Origin: Meiothermus rufus DSM 22234
Lineage (GTDB): Bacteria > Deinococcota > Deinococci > Deinococcales > Thermaceae
Length of the DNA stretch: 64,000 nt
Reading direction: 5' to 3'
Assembly: GCF_000423425.1 (NCBI RefSeq)
Contig: NZ_AUHY01000003.1
Location: 1 to 64,000, forward strand
Shown: positions 55,979 through 63,784 of the stretch, in pieces
Numbering within the stretch: position 1 is the stretch's first letter
Layout: every line of letters starts with the position of its first letter
Position numbers and translations under genes: made by a program
The notes under the pieces: generated by a model
Database searches by the model: none
Told to the model about the DNA's origin: nothing
The model's input: only the letters and a program-made list of their open reading frames with translations

Positions 55979-55995
55979 ATACCTGTGTATGGTAT
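55979..55995. promoter_or_regulatory. Operator-like inverted repeat before soxB
   Basis: ATACC-TGTGTAT-GGTAT is a perfect 5-bp inverted repeat, 17 bp in total, the same overall length as the cstB operators. It lies 26 bases before the preferred soxB start. Confidence 0.45.
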
Positions 55996-56020
55996 CTATG
56001 CTTGGAGGAAAGGGGTCTCG

Positions 56021-57727
56021 GTGACCAGGCGCGAACTTGTGCAGCTTCTGCTGGCTTTAGGGGTAACCTCGCCTAGGGCCTTTGCCCAGGTCTTGGAGCG
56101 CCCCGAGGCGCTCTACGACCTTCCGCCTTTCGGCCACATCACCCTGCTCTTCCACACCGACCTGCACGCCCAGCTAAGGCCCCACTACTTCATGGAGCCG
56201 CCCAACCTGCTGGCAGCCAGGGCCCTGGAGGGCCGGCCTGGCTACCTTACCGGCGAGGCTTTCCTGCGCTACTACGGCATTCGCCGGGGTAGCCTGGAGG
56301 CCTATACCTTTTCCTCGGTGGATTTTGCTGCCTTGGCCCAGCGCTTTGGGCCAATGGGGGGCGGGGCCTACATCGGTGCGCTCATCAAACAGCAGCGGGC
56401 CCAGGCTGGCCCCGAGCGTACCCTGGTGCTGGACGGAGGCGATACCTGGACCAACTCCGGCATCTCCCTGCGCACTCGAGGGCAGGTGGTGGTGGATTGG
56501 ATGAACCGGGTGGGCTTTGACCACATGGTCTTTCACTGGGAGTACACCCTGGGCCGTGCGCGTGTGGAGGAGCTGGTCAAAGAACTCAAGGCCCAGATCA
56601 TCAGCTTCAATATCGTAGACGACCTTTTCGGTGACCCCGTCTATCCCCCCTACGCCATCCATCAGAAGGGCGGGTACACGCTGGGTATCATCGGCTCCAC
56701 CTTCCCCTATGTAAAAGTCTCCCACCCCGAGGAGTTTAGCGAGGGGCTCTCCTTTGGCGTGCGGGAAAATGAGCTGCAAAAATACGTGGACGAGCTACGG
56801 GCCAAGGGTGTGGATGCGGTGATCCTGCTCTCGCACAACGGGGTACCCCTCGACCTAGCCCTGGCCGAGCGCATCAAGGGAATAGACCTGATTCTCACCG
56901 GCCACACCCACGACTTCACCCCCAACCCCATCCGGGTAGGCCAGACCTGGCTGGTGGCTGGGGGTTCGGCAGGCAAGGCCGTGGTACGGGTAGACCTGCA
57001 GATGAAAAAAGGTGGCATCGCCGACCTGCGGGCCCGAACCCTACCCGTAGCCACCCACCTGATCAAGCCCGATGCCGAGCTCGAGGCCTTCCTCCGGGAA
57101 GCCTACGCCCCCCACCTGGACTACCTCGACCAGGTGCTGGCCACCACCGAGACGCTTTTGTACAAGCGCGACTCGGTCTACTCTACCTTCGACGAGCTGG
57201 CCGGGCGGGCGGTACAGGCCCTCTACCCCGAGGTAGATGTGGCCTTCAGCACCGGCACCCGCTGGGGCACCACCATTCTGCCAGGCCAGGCCATCACCAT
57301 GGACCGGCTCCTGGCCTTCACCGGCTATACTTACCCTGAGCTCTACATCTTCCGCCTCAAAGGGGAACGCCTTCTGGCCGTGTTGGAAGACGTAGCGGCC
57401 AACACCTTCAACCCCGACCCCTTCTACCAGCAAGGCGGCGATATGAGCCGGGTGTACGGCCTGACCTACGACCTGGCGGTGAACGCCCCTACCGGTCAGC
57501 GCATCCGCAACGTGGCCATCAAAGGACGGCGGCTCGACCCCAACCGGGAGTACACCCTGGCCTCGTTTGGGGGGCGGCTGCAGCGCAGCGGCACCCTGGT
57601 GGAAAAACACACCCCCCGGCCCATCTACGACGTGATCGCCGAATACCTACGACAGGTCAAAACCGTGAACATCCCCCCGCGCCCCGGCATGCGGGTGCTG
57701 GATCAGCGTTATGTATTGCCGGGATAA
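56021..57727 (+). CDS. soxB: SoxB, thiosulfohydrolase
   Basis: SoxB releases sulfate from SoxY-bound sulfonate with a dinuclear manganese centre. The 568-residue protein (GTG start) has a twin-arginine signal (TRRELVQLLLALGV) and metal motifs FHTDLHAQ, LDGGDTWTNSG, LLSHNGVPLD and TGHTHDF typical of the 5'-nucleotidase-like SoxB fold. AGGGG lies eight bases before the GTG at 56021; an earlier ATG would put residues ahead of the Tat motif. Confidence 0.93.
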   Translation: MTRRELVQLLLALGVTSPRAFAQVLERPEALYDLPPFGHITLLFHTDLHAQLRPHYFMEPPNLLAARALEGRPGYLTGEAFLRYYGIRRGSLEAYTFSSVDFAALAQRFGPMGGGAYIGALIKQQRAQAGPERTLVLDGGDTWTNSGISLRTRGQVVVDWMNRVGFDHMVFHWEYTLGRARVEELVKELKAQIISFNIVDDLFGDPVYPPYAIHQKGGYTLGIIGSTFPYVKVSHPEEFSEGLSFGVRENELQKYVDELRAKGVDAVILLSHNGVPLDLALAERIKGIDLILTGHTHDFTPNPIRVGQTWLVAGGSAGKAVVRVDLQMKKGGIADLRARTLPVATHLIKPDAELEAFLREAYAPHLDYLDQVLATTETLLYKRDSVYSTFDELAGRAVQALYPEVDVAFSTGTRWGTTILPGQAITMDRLLAFTGYTYPELYIFRLKGERLLAVLEDVAANTFNPDPFYQQGGDMSRVYGLTYDLAVNAPTGQRIRNVAIKGRRLDPNREYTLASFGGRLQRSGTLVEKHTPRPIYDVIAEYLRQVKTVNIPPRPGMRVLDQRYVLPG

Positions 57728-57736
57728 GGAGGATCG

Positions 57737-58300
57737 GTGAAAGGTAGACACTACATTGGGCTTTTGGCTTTACTGCTGGCGGGCCTCACCCTCTCCCAGG
57801 GAAGCCCCTTCCAGCAGCGCCTTCAGCAGGCCATTCAAAGCGGCGGCAGCAAGTTCGCTGAGGCCATGAAGCAAGACCCCGACCAGGCCTTATGCTCGCA
57901 GTACCGCGACAAAATTCCGGCTGCGCTGGTGGGGGCCTTCCTCGAGCGCCAACGGGCTTTAATCAAGTACCCTGCCGACGGCAAACTGATGGGGGACTGG
58001 AAACAGGGCGAGGCCCTGTTCACCAACCCGCGTAAGGGCAACTGCTACGCCTGCCATACCGGCGACCCCAAAGAACCGGGCGCAGGCACCATGGGACCAG
58101 GGCTGGTGAACTACGGCCAGCGCGGCACCAGCGAGGCGGTGGTCAAATACACCTACGACAAGATTTACAACGCCTGGGCCAGCATGCCCTGCTCGCTGAT
58201 GTACCGCGCCGGCTACCACGGCATCCTCACCCCGGAGGAGACCGCCCATGTGACCGCCTTCCTGCTCGACCCGGCCTCGCCGGTCAATGCCAAGAGGTGA
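57737..58300 (+). CDS. soxX: SoxX, monohaem cytochrome c (copy 2)
   Basis: The 187-residue paralogue of SoxX starts with GTG and has a signal peptide, the shared signature YPADGKLMGDWKQGEALF and haem motif CYACH (C103-H107). It lies after soxB and directly before the second soxA, so the cluster has two soxX-soxA pairs in opposite gene orders around soxB. Confidence 0.92.
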   Translation: MKGRHYIGLLALLLAGLTLSQGSPFQQRLQQAIQSGGSKFAEAMKQDPDQALCSQYRDKIPAALVGAFLERQRALIKYPADGKLMGDWKQGEALFTNPRKGNCYACHTGDPKEPGAGTMGPGLVNYGQRGTSEAVVKYTYDKIYNAWASMPCSLMYRAGYHGILTPEETAHVTAFLLDPASPVNAKR

Positions 58301-58304
58301 TGCT

Positions 58305-59102
58305 ATGCGTGACCGCAGCCTTTGGATCGGATTTTTGTTGGCGCTGGGGTTGGGCCTGAGCATTGCCCTTACCCAGACACAGGAACTAGACCCCTACAAA
58401 GAAGCCGAGCGACAGCGGGAACTTTTCCGCCAGACCGCCGGGATTCTGCCTGGCGAGCTGTACGCTGCCCAGGGGGAGGAGCTTTTCTACGCTAAGCGGG
58501 GGCCGAAGAACACCAGCCTCGAGGCCTGTGACTTCGGCCTGGGCCCGGGGAAGCTCGAGGGGGCCCTGACCCAACTACCCCGCTACTTCCCCGACACCCG
58601 CCGGGTGGAGGACCTCGAGACCCGCATCCGTAGCTGCATGATTAATCTGCAAGGCTTCCGCCCCGAACAGATTACACGGGAAGACATCAAAGCCCTGACC
58701 GCCTTTGTGGCCTCCAAATCCAGCGAGATGCCCATCAACGTGGTGCCCAAAACCTCGCAGGAGATCGCCATGTACAACCTGGGGCGCGAACTCTGGTTCC
58801 ACCGGGCGGGCGACCGCGACATGAACTGCGCTATCTGCCACGATGCCTACGCCGGGGGCAAGGTGCGGCTCTCCCCGGTGCGTAGCCCGCGCCAGGGGCT
58901 TTCCAACGAGTGGCCGGCCTACCGCTTTGAGGCCGACAAGCTCTATACCTTGCAGGATCGCATCGCCTTCTGTTACGAGTCCGTAGGCATCCATCCCCCT
59001 GAGTTCTACTCCGAGCCCTACATCGCCCTTTCCATGTACATGCTGGCCGAGGCCACCCGGGGCAAGAACAACTTCACCGAGATGCCCGGTTTCACCCGGT
59101 AG
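58305..59102 (+). CDS. soxA: SoxA, c-type cytochrome subunit of SoxAX (copy 2)
   Basis: This is the second SoxA, about 265 residues, with a signal peptide and haem motif CAICH plus the cysteine ligand in AFCYESVGIHP. It shares with copy 1 the segments LYAAQGEELFYAKRGPKN and RIRSCMINLQGFRP. GAGGTGAT precedes the ATG at 58305. Divergence between copies is clear, so they are old paralogues, not a recent duplication. Confidence 0.9.
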   Translation: MRDRSLWIGFLLALGLGLSIALTQTQELDPYKEAERQRELFRQTAGILPGELYAAQGEELFYAKRGPKNTSLEACDFGLGPGKLEGALTQLPRYFPDTRRVEDLETRIRSCMINLQGFRPEQITREDIKALTAFVASKSSEMPINVVPKTSQEIAMYNLGRELWFHRAGDRDMNCAICHDAYAGGKVRLSPVRSPRQGLSNEWPAYRFEADKLYTLQDRIAFCYESVGIHPPEFYSEPYIALSMYMLAEATRGKNNFTEMPGFTR

Positions 59103-59111
59103 GAGGAGACT

Positions 59112-59543
59112 ATGCGCCGATGGTGGCTGATGTGGCTGGTACTAGGTAGCCTAGCCCAGGCCCAGGAGATGACCCCCTTGGCCCTTCTCCAGATGGGGAG
59201 CTTCATCAAAAAAATCAATCCGGCCAGCTACCTGCTCTACGCTGCCGAAGTCAAGGACTACGTAGAGGTTTTCGAACCCTTCATCCTGGATGTCCGCACC
59301 AACGAGGAGCGGGCTCGAGGGTTCATCCCCGGCTCGGTACAAATTCACATCAGCCAGCTCCCCGACCGTCTGGGCGAACTCCCCAAAGAGAAAGACAAGC
59401 CCATCCTGGTCTACTGCGGCACCGGGCACGTAAGCGCGGTGGCAGCAGCTTACTTACGGGCTTTGGGCTACACCGAGGTTAAGAACCTGAGTGGTGGGTT
59501 TCGCGCCTGGTTGGAGCTAAACCTGCCGGTACAACGACCCTAG
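59112..59543 (+). CDS. Exported rhodanese of the Sox cluster
   Basis: The 143-residue protein has a signal peptide (RRWWLMWLVLGSLAQAQE) followed by one rhodanese domain with FILDVRTNEERARGF and the active loop VYCGTGHVSAVAAA. It would move sulfur outside the cytoplasm. It is nine bases from the second soxA and eight bases from the DUF302 gene, clearly within the Sox operon. Confidence 0.9.
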   Translation: MRRWWLMWLVLGSLAQAQEMTPLALLQMGSFIKKINPASYLLYAAEVKDYVEVFEPFILDVRTNEERARGFIPGSVQIHISQLPDRLGELPKEKDKPILVYCGTGHVSAVAAAYLRALGYTEVKNLSGGFRAWLELNLPVQRP

Positions 59544-59550
59544 GAGGCGT

Positions 59551-60423
59551 ATGAACATCAAGTGGTTTTCGCTGGTTTTGTTGGCTTTGGCCCTTTCCAT
59601 CTCTGCCCTAGCCCAGTCGCTGGAAACCACCCTGCGGGGCCTGAGTGTGGCCGAGGCCCAAGCCCGGGTGGAGGCGGCAGTCAACGCCCAGGGCCTGAAG
59701 GTGGCCCGTACCCTAAACCTGGGCGGCCAGGTCAAGAACTTCCGGGCCGACTTCCCCGACTACCTGCTCTTGGTCTTGGAGCCCGAGGCCGGCGTACTGG
59801 CCGCGGTGCAGGAAAACGTAATGACCGCCATTATCCTGCCCCCCACCATCTACGTGCACGCCGCCCGGCCAGGAGTGGTCACGGTAGGCACCTTCGACCC
59901 CGACCTAATGTTTGGCATGCTGGGGGTTAAAAACACCAAAAGCCGCCTGCTAGGAGCTAAGCTCAAAGCCATCATCGCCAGCCTGGGCCTGCCCCAGCGG
60001 GTGGCCCCGGCCATGATGCCCGATCCCAGCTCCGGCATGCTGCCCGCTATGCTGTACAAGGTGGAAGGTGCCAGCGTGGAGGAGATCACCCTCTTAATTG
60101 AAAGCGAGCTGGGCAACAACGGCCTCAACGTGCTCCCCACGGTGATGATGGGACCCGTGGCCGGCATCCAGCCCTGCAAGAGCGAGTGGGCCTACCAGAT
60201 GTTCACCACCCAGCCCGCTGGTGGGTTTGCCGCCCCTTGCCGTTTCTTCGTAGCGCCCATGCCCGATGGGGTGCTGGTGGGGGCCATTGAGCCCATGCTA
60301 ATGGGCATCATGCCGGGTGTGGCACAGAGCCAACCCACCATGGGCATGCTGCAGGAAGCCCGCCGGGTGATGAGCCAGATTATTGAGTCGGTGGGTGGCC
60401 AGCCCTATCGCCCTGGGCAATAG
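59551..60423 (+). CDS. Exported DUF302-domain protein, methionine-rich
   Basis: The 290-residue protein has a signal peptide ending ISALAQ and a DUF302 region (LVLEPEAGVLAAVQENV, then ILPPTIYVHA). The rest holds several Met-rich stretches (APAMMPDPSSGML, PMLMGIMPGVA, MGMLQEARRVM), unusual for the family. Met-rich segments often bind copper or are oxidant sinks. DUF302 proteins occur in several sulfur-oxidation clusters but have no assigned activity. Confidence 0.78.
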   Translation: MNIKWFSLVLLALALSISALAQSLETTLRGLSVAEAQARVEAAVNAQGLKVARTLNLGGQVKNFRADFPDYLLLVLEPEAGVLAAVQENVMTAIILPPTIYVHAARPGVVTVGTFDPDLMFGMLGVKNTKSRLLGAKLKAIIASLGLPQRVAPAMMPDPSSGMLPAMLYKVEGASVEEITLLIESELGNNGLNVLPTVMMGPVAGIQPCKSEWAYQMFTTQPAGGFAAPCRFFVAPMPDGVLVGAIEPMLMGIMPGVAQSQPTMGMLQEARRVMSQIIESVGGQPYRPGQ

Positions 60424-60555
60424 CCGGCATAACCTATGGCTATAGGCTTTCACGCAGCCAGGCTTTTTTTGATAAGCTCATGACAAGCCCAATCGGAAGG
60501 AGATGTGACTAGAAGCCCACAACAGCTTTTGGATTGGGTGAGTAGGGAGGCCAAG

Positions 60556-61836
60556 ATGAGCAAAGTAACCCGTCGCAAGTTCCTCAAGGCTGGCGTGGCC
60601 GCCGGCGCGGCTGCCGCCACCAGCGGCTTCGCTCAGGAGTTTTTTTCCAAGCCCTCGAGCGTGCTGGGCCCCGCCCGGGGCAACCGGGTGGTGATCATTG
60701 GGGGTGGCTGGGGGGGTATTAGCACGGCCCGCCATTTGCGCCGCAAAAACCCCAACATCGAGGTGGTGCTGATCGAGAAGAACCCGGCCTTTATGTCCTG
60801 CCCCATGAGCAACCTCTACCTGGGCGGGGTAAAGGATCTGGACTTTATCGTCTTCGACTACGCCAACGTGGCCAAGGCCGGGGTGACCATCGTGAACGAG
60901 CGGGCCCTGGAGGTCAACCGGGCTGGCCGGTACGTGCGCACCGCCAGCGGCATCATCTTCTATAACTACCTGGTGGTCTCCCCCGGCATTGACTATATGT
61001 ACGAGGCTATCCAGGGCTATAGCGAGGTCAAACAGTTCCTGCCGGTAGGCTTCAAGCCCTGGGAACACATCGCCCTCAAGCGGCAACTCGACCGCTTCGA
61101 GGGGGGCGACCTGGTGCTGGCCATTCCCCGCCCACCCTACCGCTGCCCCCCAGGCCCTTACGAGCGCGCGGCCATGCTGGCCTACTACCTCAAGACCAAC
61201 CAGATCAAGGGCAAGGTCATCGTGCTGGATGCCAACCCCGGCCCCATCTCCAAGGGACCCGGCTTCACCGCGGCCTATAACGACCTCTACAAGGACTACA
61301 TCCAGTACATCCCCCAGGCCGAAGTCACCGCCATTGACTACGCCAAGAAAACCGTCCAGACCCCTCTGGGCGAGTTTAAGTTCGACCTGGCCAACATCAT
61401 TCCTCCCATGAAGGCCGGGGAGATTGTGCGTACCGCCGGCCTGGGCGACCGCTGGGCCAACGTGCGCCTGCCCACCTTCCTCTCCGAGCGCGACGACCGG
61501 GTCTATGTGATCGGCGATGTGATGGGCAACGTGCCCTACCCCAAGAGCGGGCAGGTGGCCTACAACGACGGGAAGATCGTAGCCGAGCACATCGCCCAGC
61601 GCATTGCCGGCAAACGCCTCGAGGAAATCCCCAACCCTCTGCCCGACAACATCTGCTACAGCTTCGTAAACAGTGAGGAGTCCATCTGGGTCTCGCACAA
61701 ACACAACTGGGACGAGGCAGCCCGGCAGGTACGGCAGCAGTCCACGGTGGACAATACCCGCTCCAAGCAAAACGGTGGCTTGGCCTTAGAGTGGGCCCGC
61801 GGCCTGTGGAGCGATATGTTCGGCCCTGAAACCTAA
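60556..61836 (+). CDS. soxF: SoxF/FccB-type flavocytochrome c sulfide dehydrogenase flavoprotein
   Basis: The 426-residue protein has a twin-arginine signal (TRRKFLKAGVAAG), the FAD motif VVIIGGGWGGISTARHL and redox cysteines in MSCPMSN and YRCPPGPYER, plus VYVIGDVMG. It oxidises sulfide or reactivates the Sox system. GGGAGG precedes the ATG at 60556. A T7 run lies in the gap upstream, and an intrinsic terminator lies just downstream. Confidence 0.92.
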   Translation: MSKVTRRKFLKAGVAAGAAAATSGFAQEFFSKPSSVLGPARGNRVVIIGGGWGGISTARHLRRKNPNIEVVLIEKNPAFMSCPMSNLYLGGVKDLDFIVFDYANVAKAGVTIVNERALEVNRAGRYVRTASGIIFYNYLVVSPGIDYMYEAIQGYSEVKQFLPVGFKPWEHIALKRQLDRFEGGDLVLAIPRPPYRCPPGPYERAAMLAYYLKTNQIKGKVIVLDANPGPISKGPGFTAAYNDLYKDYIQYIPQAEVTAIDYAKKTVQTPLGEFKFDLANIIPPMKAGEIVRTAGLGDRWANVRLPTFLSERDDRVYVIGDVMGNVPYPKSGQVAYNDGKIVAEHIAQRIAGKRLEEIPNPLPDNICYSFVNSEESIWVSHKHNWDEAARQVRQQSTVDNTRSKQNGGLALEWARGLWSDMFGPET

Positions 61837-61844
61837 AAACCTAC

Positions 61845-61872
61845 GGGGGTGGGGTGCCCCACCCCCTGTTTT
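61845..61872 (+). terminator. Intrinsic terminator after soxF
   Basis: GGGGGTGGG-GTGC-CCCACCCCC forms a nine-pair stem followed by TGTTTT, between soxF and soxC. Confidence 0.75.
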
Positions 61873-61916
61873 CCGCTCTTCCGCGCTGAAGGGCCTACGC
61901 AGGAGAACAGCAAGGC

Positions 61917-63212
61917 ATGAACCGCAGAAAACTACTTCAACTCCTCGGTAAGGGCATGACCGCGGGAGCTCTGCTCAAGCTCTCGCCTGGAATGGCCCAA
62001 AGCAAGTTTCCCCCCGGGGCCACCGAGACCATGAAGGTGCTGGGGGCTACCCTGCGGGAATACGGCGAGCGCAGCGAGTTTGAAAAGGATGTGATCCGCT
62101 ACATCTCGCCCAACCTGCGCAGTCGCCACACCGGGGCTAACTTCACCCCGCTGGACAAGCTGGATGGGGTGATTACACCCAGCTCGCTGCACTTCGAGCG
62201 GCACCATGGCGGTGTGCCCAACGTGAACCCTGCCGACTACCGGCTGGTTATCCACGGCATGGTTGAGCGCCCCCTGATGTTCACCCTGCAAGACCTCAAG
62301 CGCTTCCCTTCGGTCACCCGCACCTACTTTATCGAGTGCGCGGGCAACGGGCAGAACGGCTACCGCAACCCCCCCGACATGACCCTGACCGCCACCCGCA
62401 GCCGGGGTCTGATGTCCAACTCCTCCTGGACCGGGGTGCCGCTTTCGATTCTTTTGAAGGAGGCCGGCCTTAAGGAAGGGGCCCGCTGGCTGATTCCCGA
62501 GGGCCAGGATGCCGCAGCCTATACCCGCAGCCTGCCGCTGGAGAAGGCCCTCGAGGATGTGCTGGTGGCCTACGCTCAGAACGGTGAGGCCATCCGGCCC
62601 GAACAGGGCTACCCGGTGCGGCTGGTGGTGCCAGGCTGGGAGGGCAGCATCCAGGTCAAATGGCTGCGCCGCATCCAGGTGACCGATACCCCGGTGATGA
62701 GCAAGGACGAGACCTCGGAGTACACCGACGTCATGAGCAGCGGCAAAATCTGGGCCTTCACCTGGATTATGGATCCCCAGTCCATCATCACCTACCCTTC
62801 GGGGCTGCAGCAGATTGGCCGGGGCTTCCACGAAATACGCGGCCTGGCCTGGAGCGGGCATGGGCGTATCCGCCGGGTGGACATCTCCGTGGACGGCGGG
62901 CAGACTTGGCGGGCGGCCACCCTCGAGCCTGCCCCCGATGCGCTTTCGGCGGTGCGCTTCAAGTACAACTGGGTCTGGGACGGGCGCGAGACGGTCATCA
63001 TGAGCCGCGCCACTGACGAAAAAGGTCATGTCCAGCCCACCCAGGAGGAGTTTTTCGCCAAGTGGGCCCGCAACAACCGCTACCACTACAACGCCATCCA
63101 GGCCTGGCGGATTGGGGCGGATGGCAAGGTGGTCAACGGCGACAAAACCCTGGCTGGGGCCCCCTCCCGGCTCGGAGCAGTAGGCCGTGGCGGCTGCGGA
63201 GGTGAGTCGTGA
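61917..63212 (+). CDS. soxC: SoxC, molybdenum sulfur dehydrogenase subunit
   Basis: The 431-residue sulfite-oxidase-fold protein has a twin-arginine signal (NRRKLLQLLGKGM), the molybdenum-coordinating cysteine C141 in YFIECAGNGQNGYR and C-terminal dimerisation strands (RRVDISVDGGQTWR). With SoxD it oxidises the SoxY-bound sulfane sulfur. Its C-terminus ends GRGGCGGES, containing the pentapeptide GGCGG typical of SoxY. Its stop overlaps the soxD start (TGATG). Confidence 0.93.
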   Translation: MNRRKLLQLLGKGMTAGALLKLSPGMAQSKFPPGATETMKVLGATLREYGERSEFEKDVIRYISPNLRSRHTGANFTPLDKLDGVITPSSLHFERHHGGVPNVNPADYRLVIHGMVERPLMFTLQDLKRFPSVTRTYFIECAGNGQNGYRNPPDMTLTATRSRGLMSNSSWTGVPLSILLKEAGLKEGARWLIPEGQDAAAYTRSLPLEKALEDVLVAYAQNGEAIRPEQGYPVRLVVPGWEGSIQVKWLRRIQVTDTPVMSKDETSEYTDVMSSGKIWAFTWIMDPQSIITYPSGLQQIGRGFHEIRGLAWSGHGRIRRVDISVDGGQTWRAATLEPAPDALSAVRFKYNWVWDGRETVIMSRATDEKGHVQPTQEEFFAKWARNNRYHYNAIQAWRIGADGKVVNGDKTLAGAPSRLGAVGRGGCGGES

Positions 63213-63775
63213 TGCGGCGCAAGTGGCTCTACGCAACCTTTTTGGCCCTGGCCATCCCGGCCCTGGTACTGGCCCAGGGGCGCTACCAGATCGGCACCCC
63301 CCTTAGCGAGCAAGAGGTGCAGGAATGGAACATTCGGCCCTCCATTCTGGCCAACGGGGTGGGGCTGCCCCCTGGCGAAGGTACCGTGGATGAGGGAGCC
63401 AAGGTCTATGCTATCCACTGCGCTGGCTGCCACGGCGCCAGCGGCGAGGGGGGGGCCTTCACCCGGTTGGTCTCCGAGCCCTTCCCCATCACCAAGGATG
63501 TGGACGCGGTGGACTTCGCTATCGGCAACTACTGGCAATACGCTACCACCCTCTTCGACTACACCCGGCGGGCCATGCCCTTTACCAACCCCGGTATCCT
63601 GAGTAACGATGAGGTGTACGCAGTAGTGGCCTACATGCTCTACCAAAACGGCATCATCGATGGGAGCGAGCCCATGAACGCCCAGACCCTACCTAAGGTA
63701 GAAATGCCGGCCCGGGCCTTGCTGGAACTCGACCCCACCACGCAAAAGCGTTTCCCCTGGCTCAAGCTCCCCTGA
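63212..63775 (+). CDS. soxD: SoxD-type monohaem cytochrome c
   Basis: The 187-residue protein has a signal peptide (ending LVLAQG) and one haem motif CAGCH (C70-H74) followed by GASGEGGAFTRLVSEPFP, as in SoxD. It passes electrons from SoxC to the respiratory chain. It is shorter than the dihaem SoxD of Paracoccus and has one haem only. The ATG at 63212 overlaps the soxC stop. Confidence 0.88.
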   Translation: MRRKWLYATFLALAIPALVLAQGRYQIGTPLSEQEVQEWNIRPSILANGVGLPPGEGTVDEGAKVYAIHCAGCHGASGEGGAFTRLVSEPFPITKDVDAVDFAIGNYWQYATTLFDYTRRAMPFTNPGILSNDEVYAVVAYMLYQNGIIDGSEPMNAQTLPKVEMPARALLELDPTTQKRFPWLKLP

Positions 63776-63784
63776 GGTTATGGC

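Noticed and set aside
60478-63236. Very long minus-strand frames (over 430 codons each) opposite soxF and soxC
   Set aside because: They are antisense shadows of well-supported Sox genes in high-G+C DNA; their translations are low-complexity Gly/Val/His-rich with no family resemblance or ribosome-binding sites.
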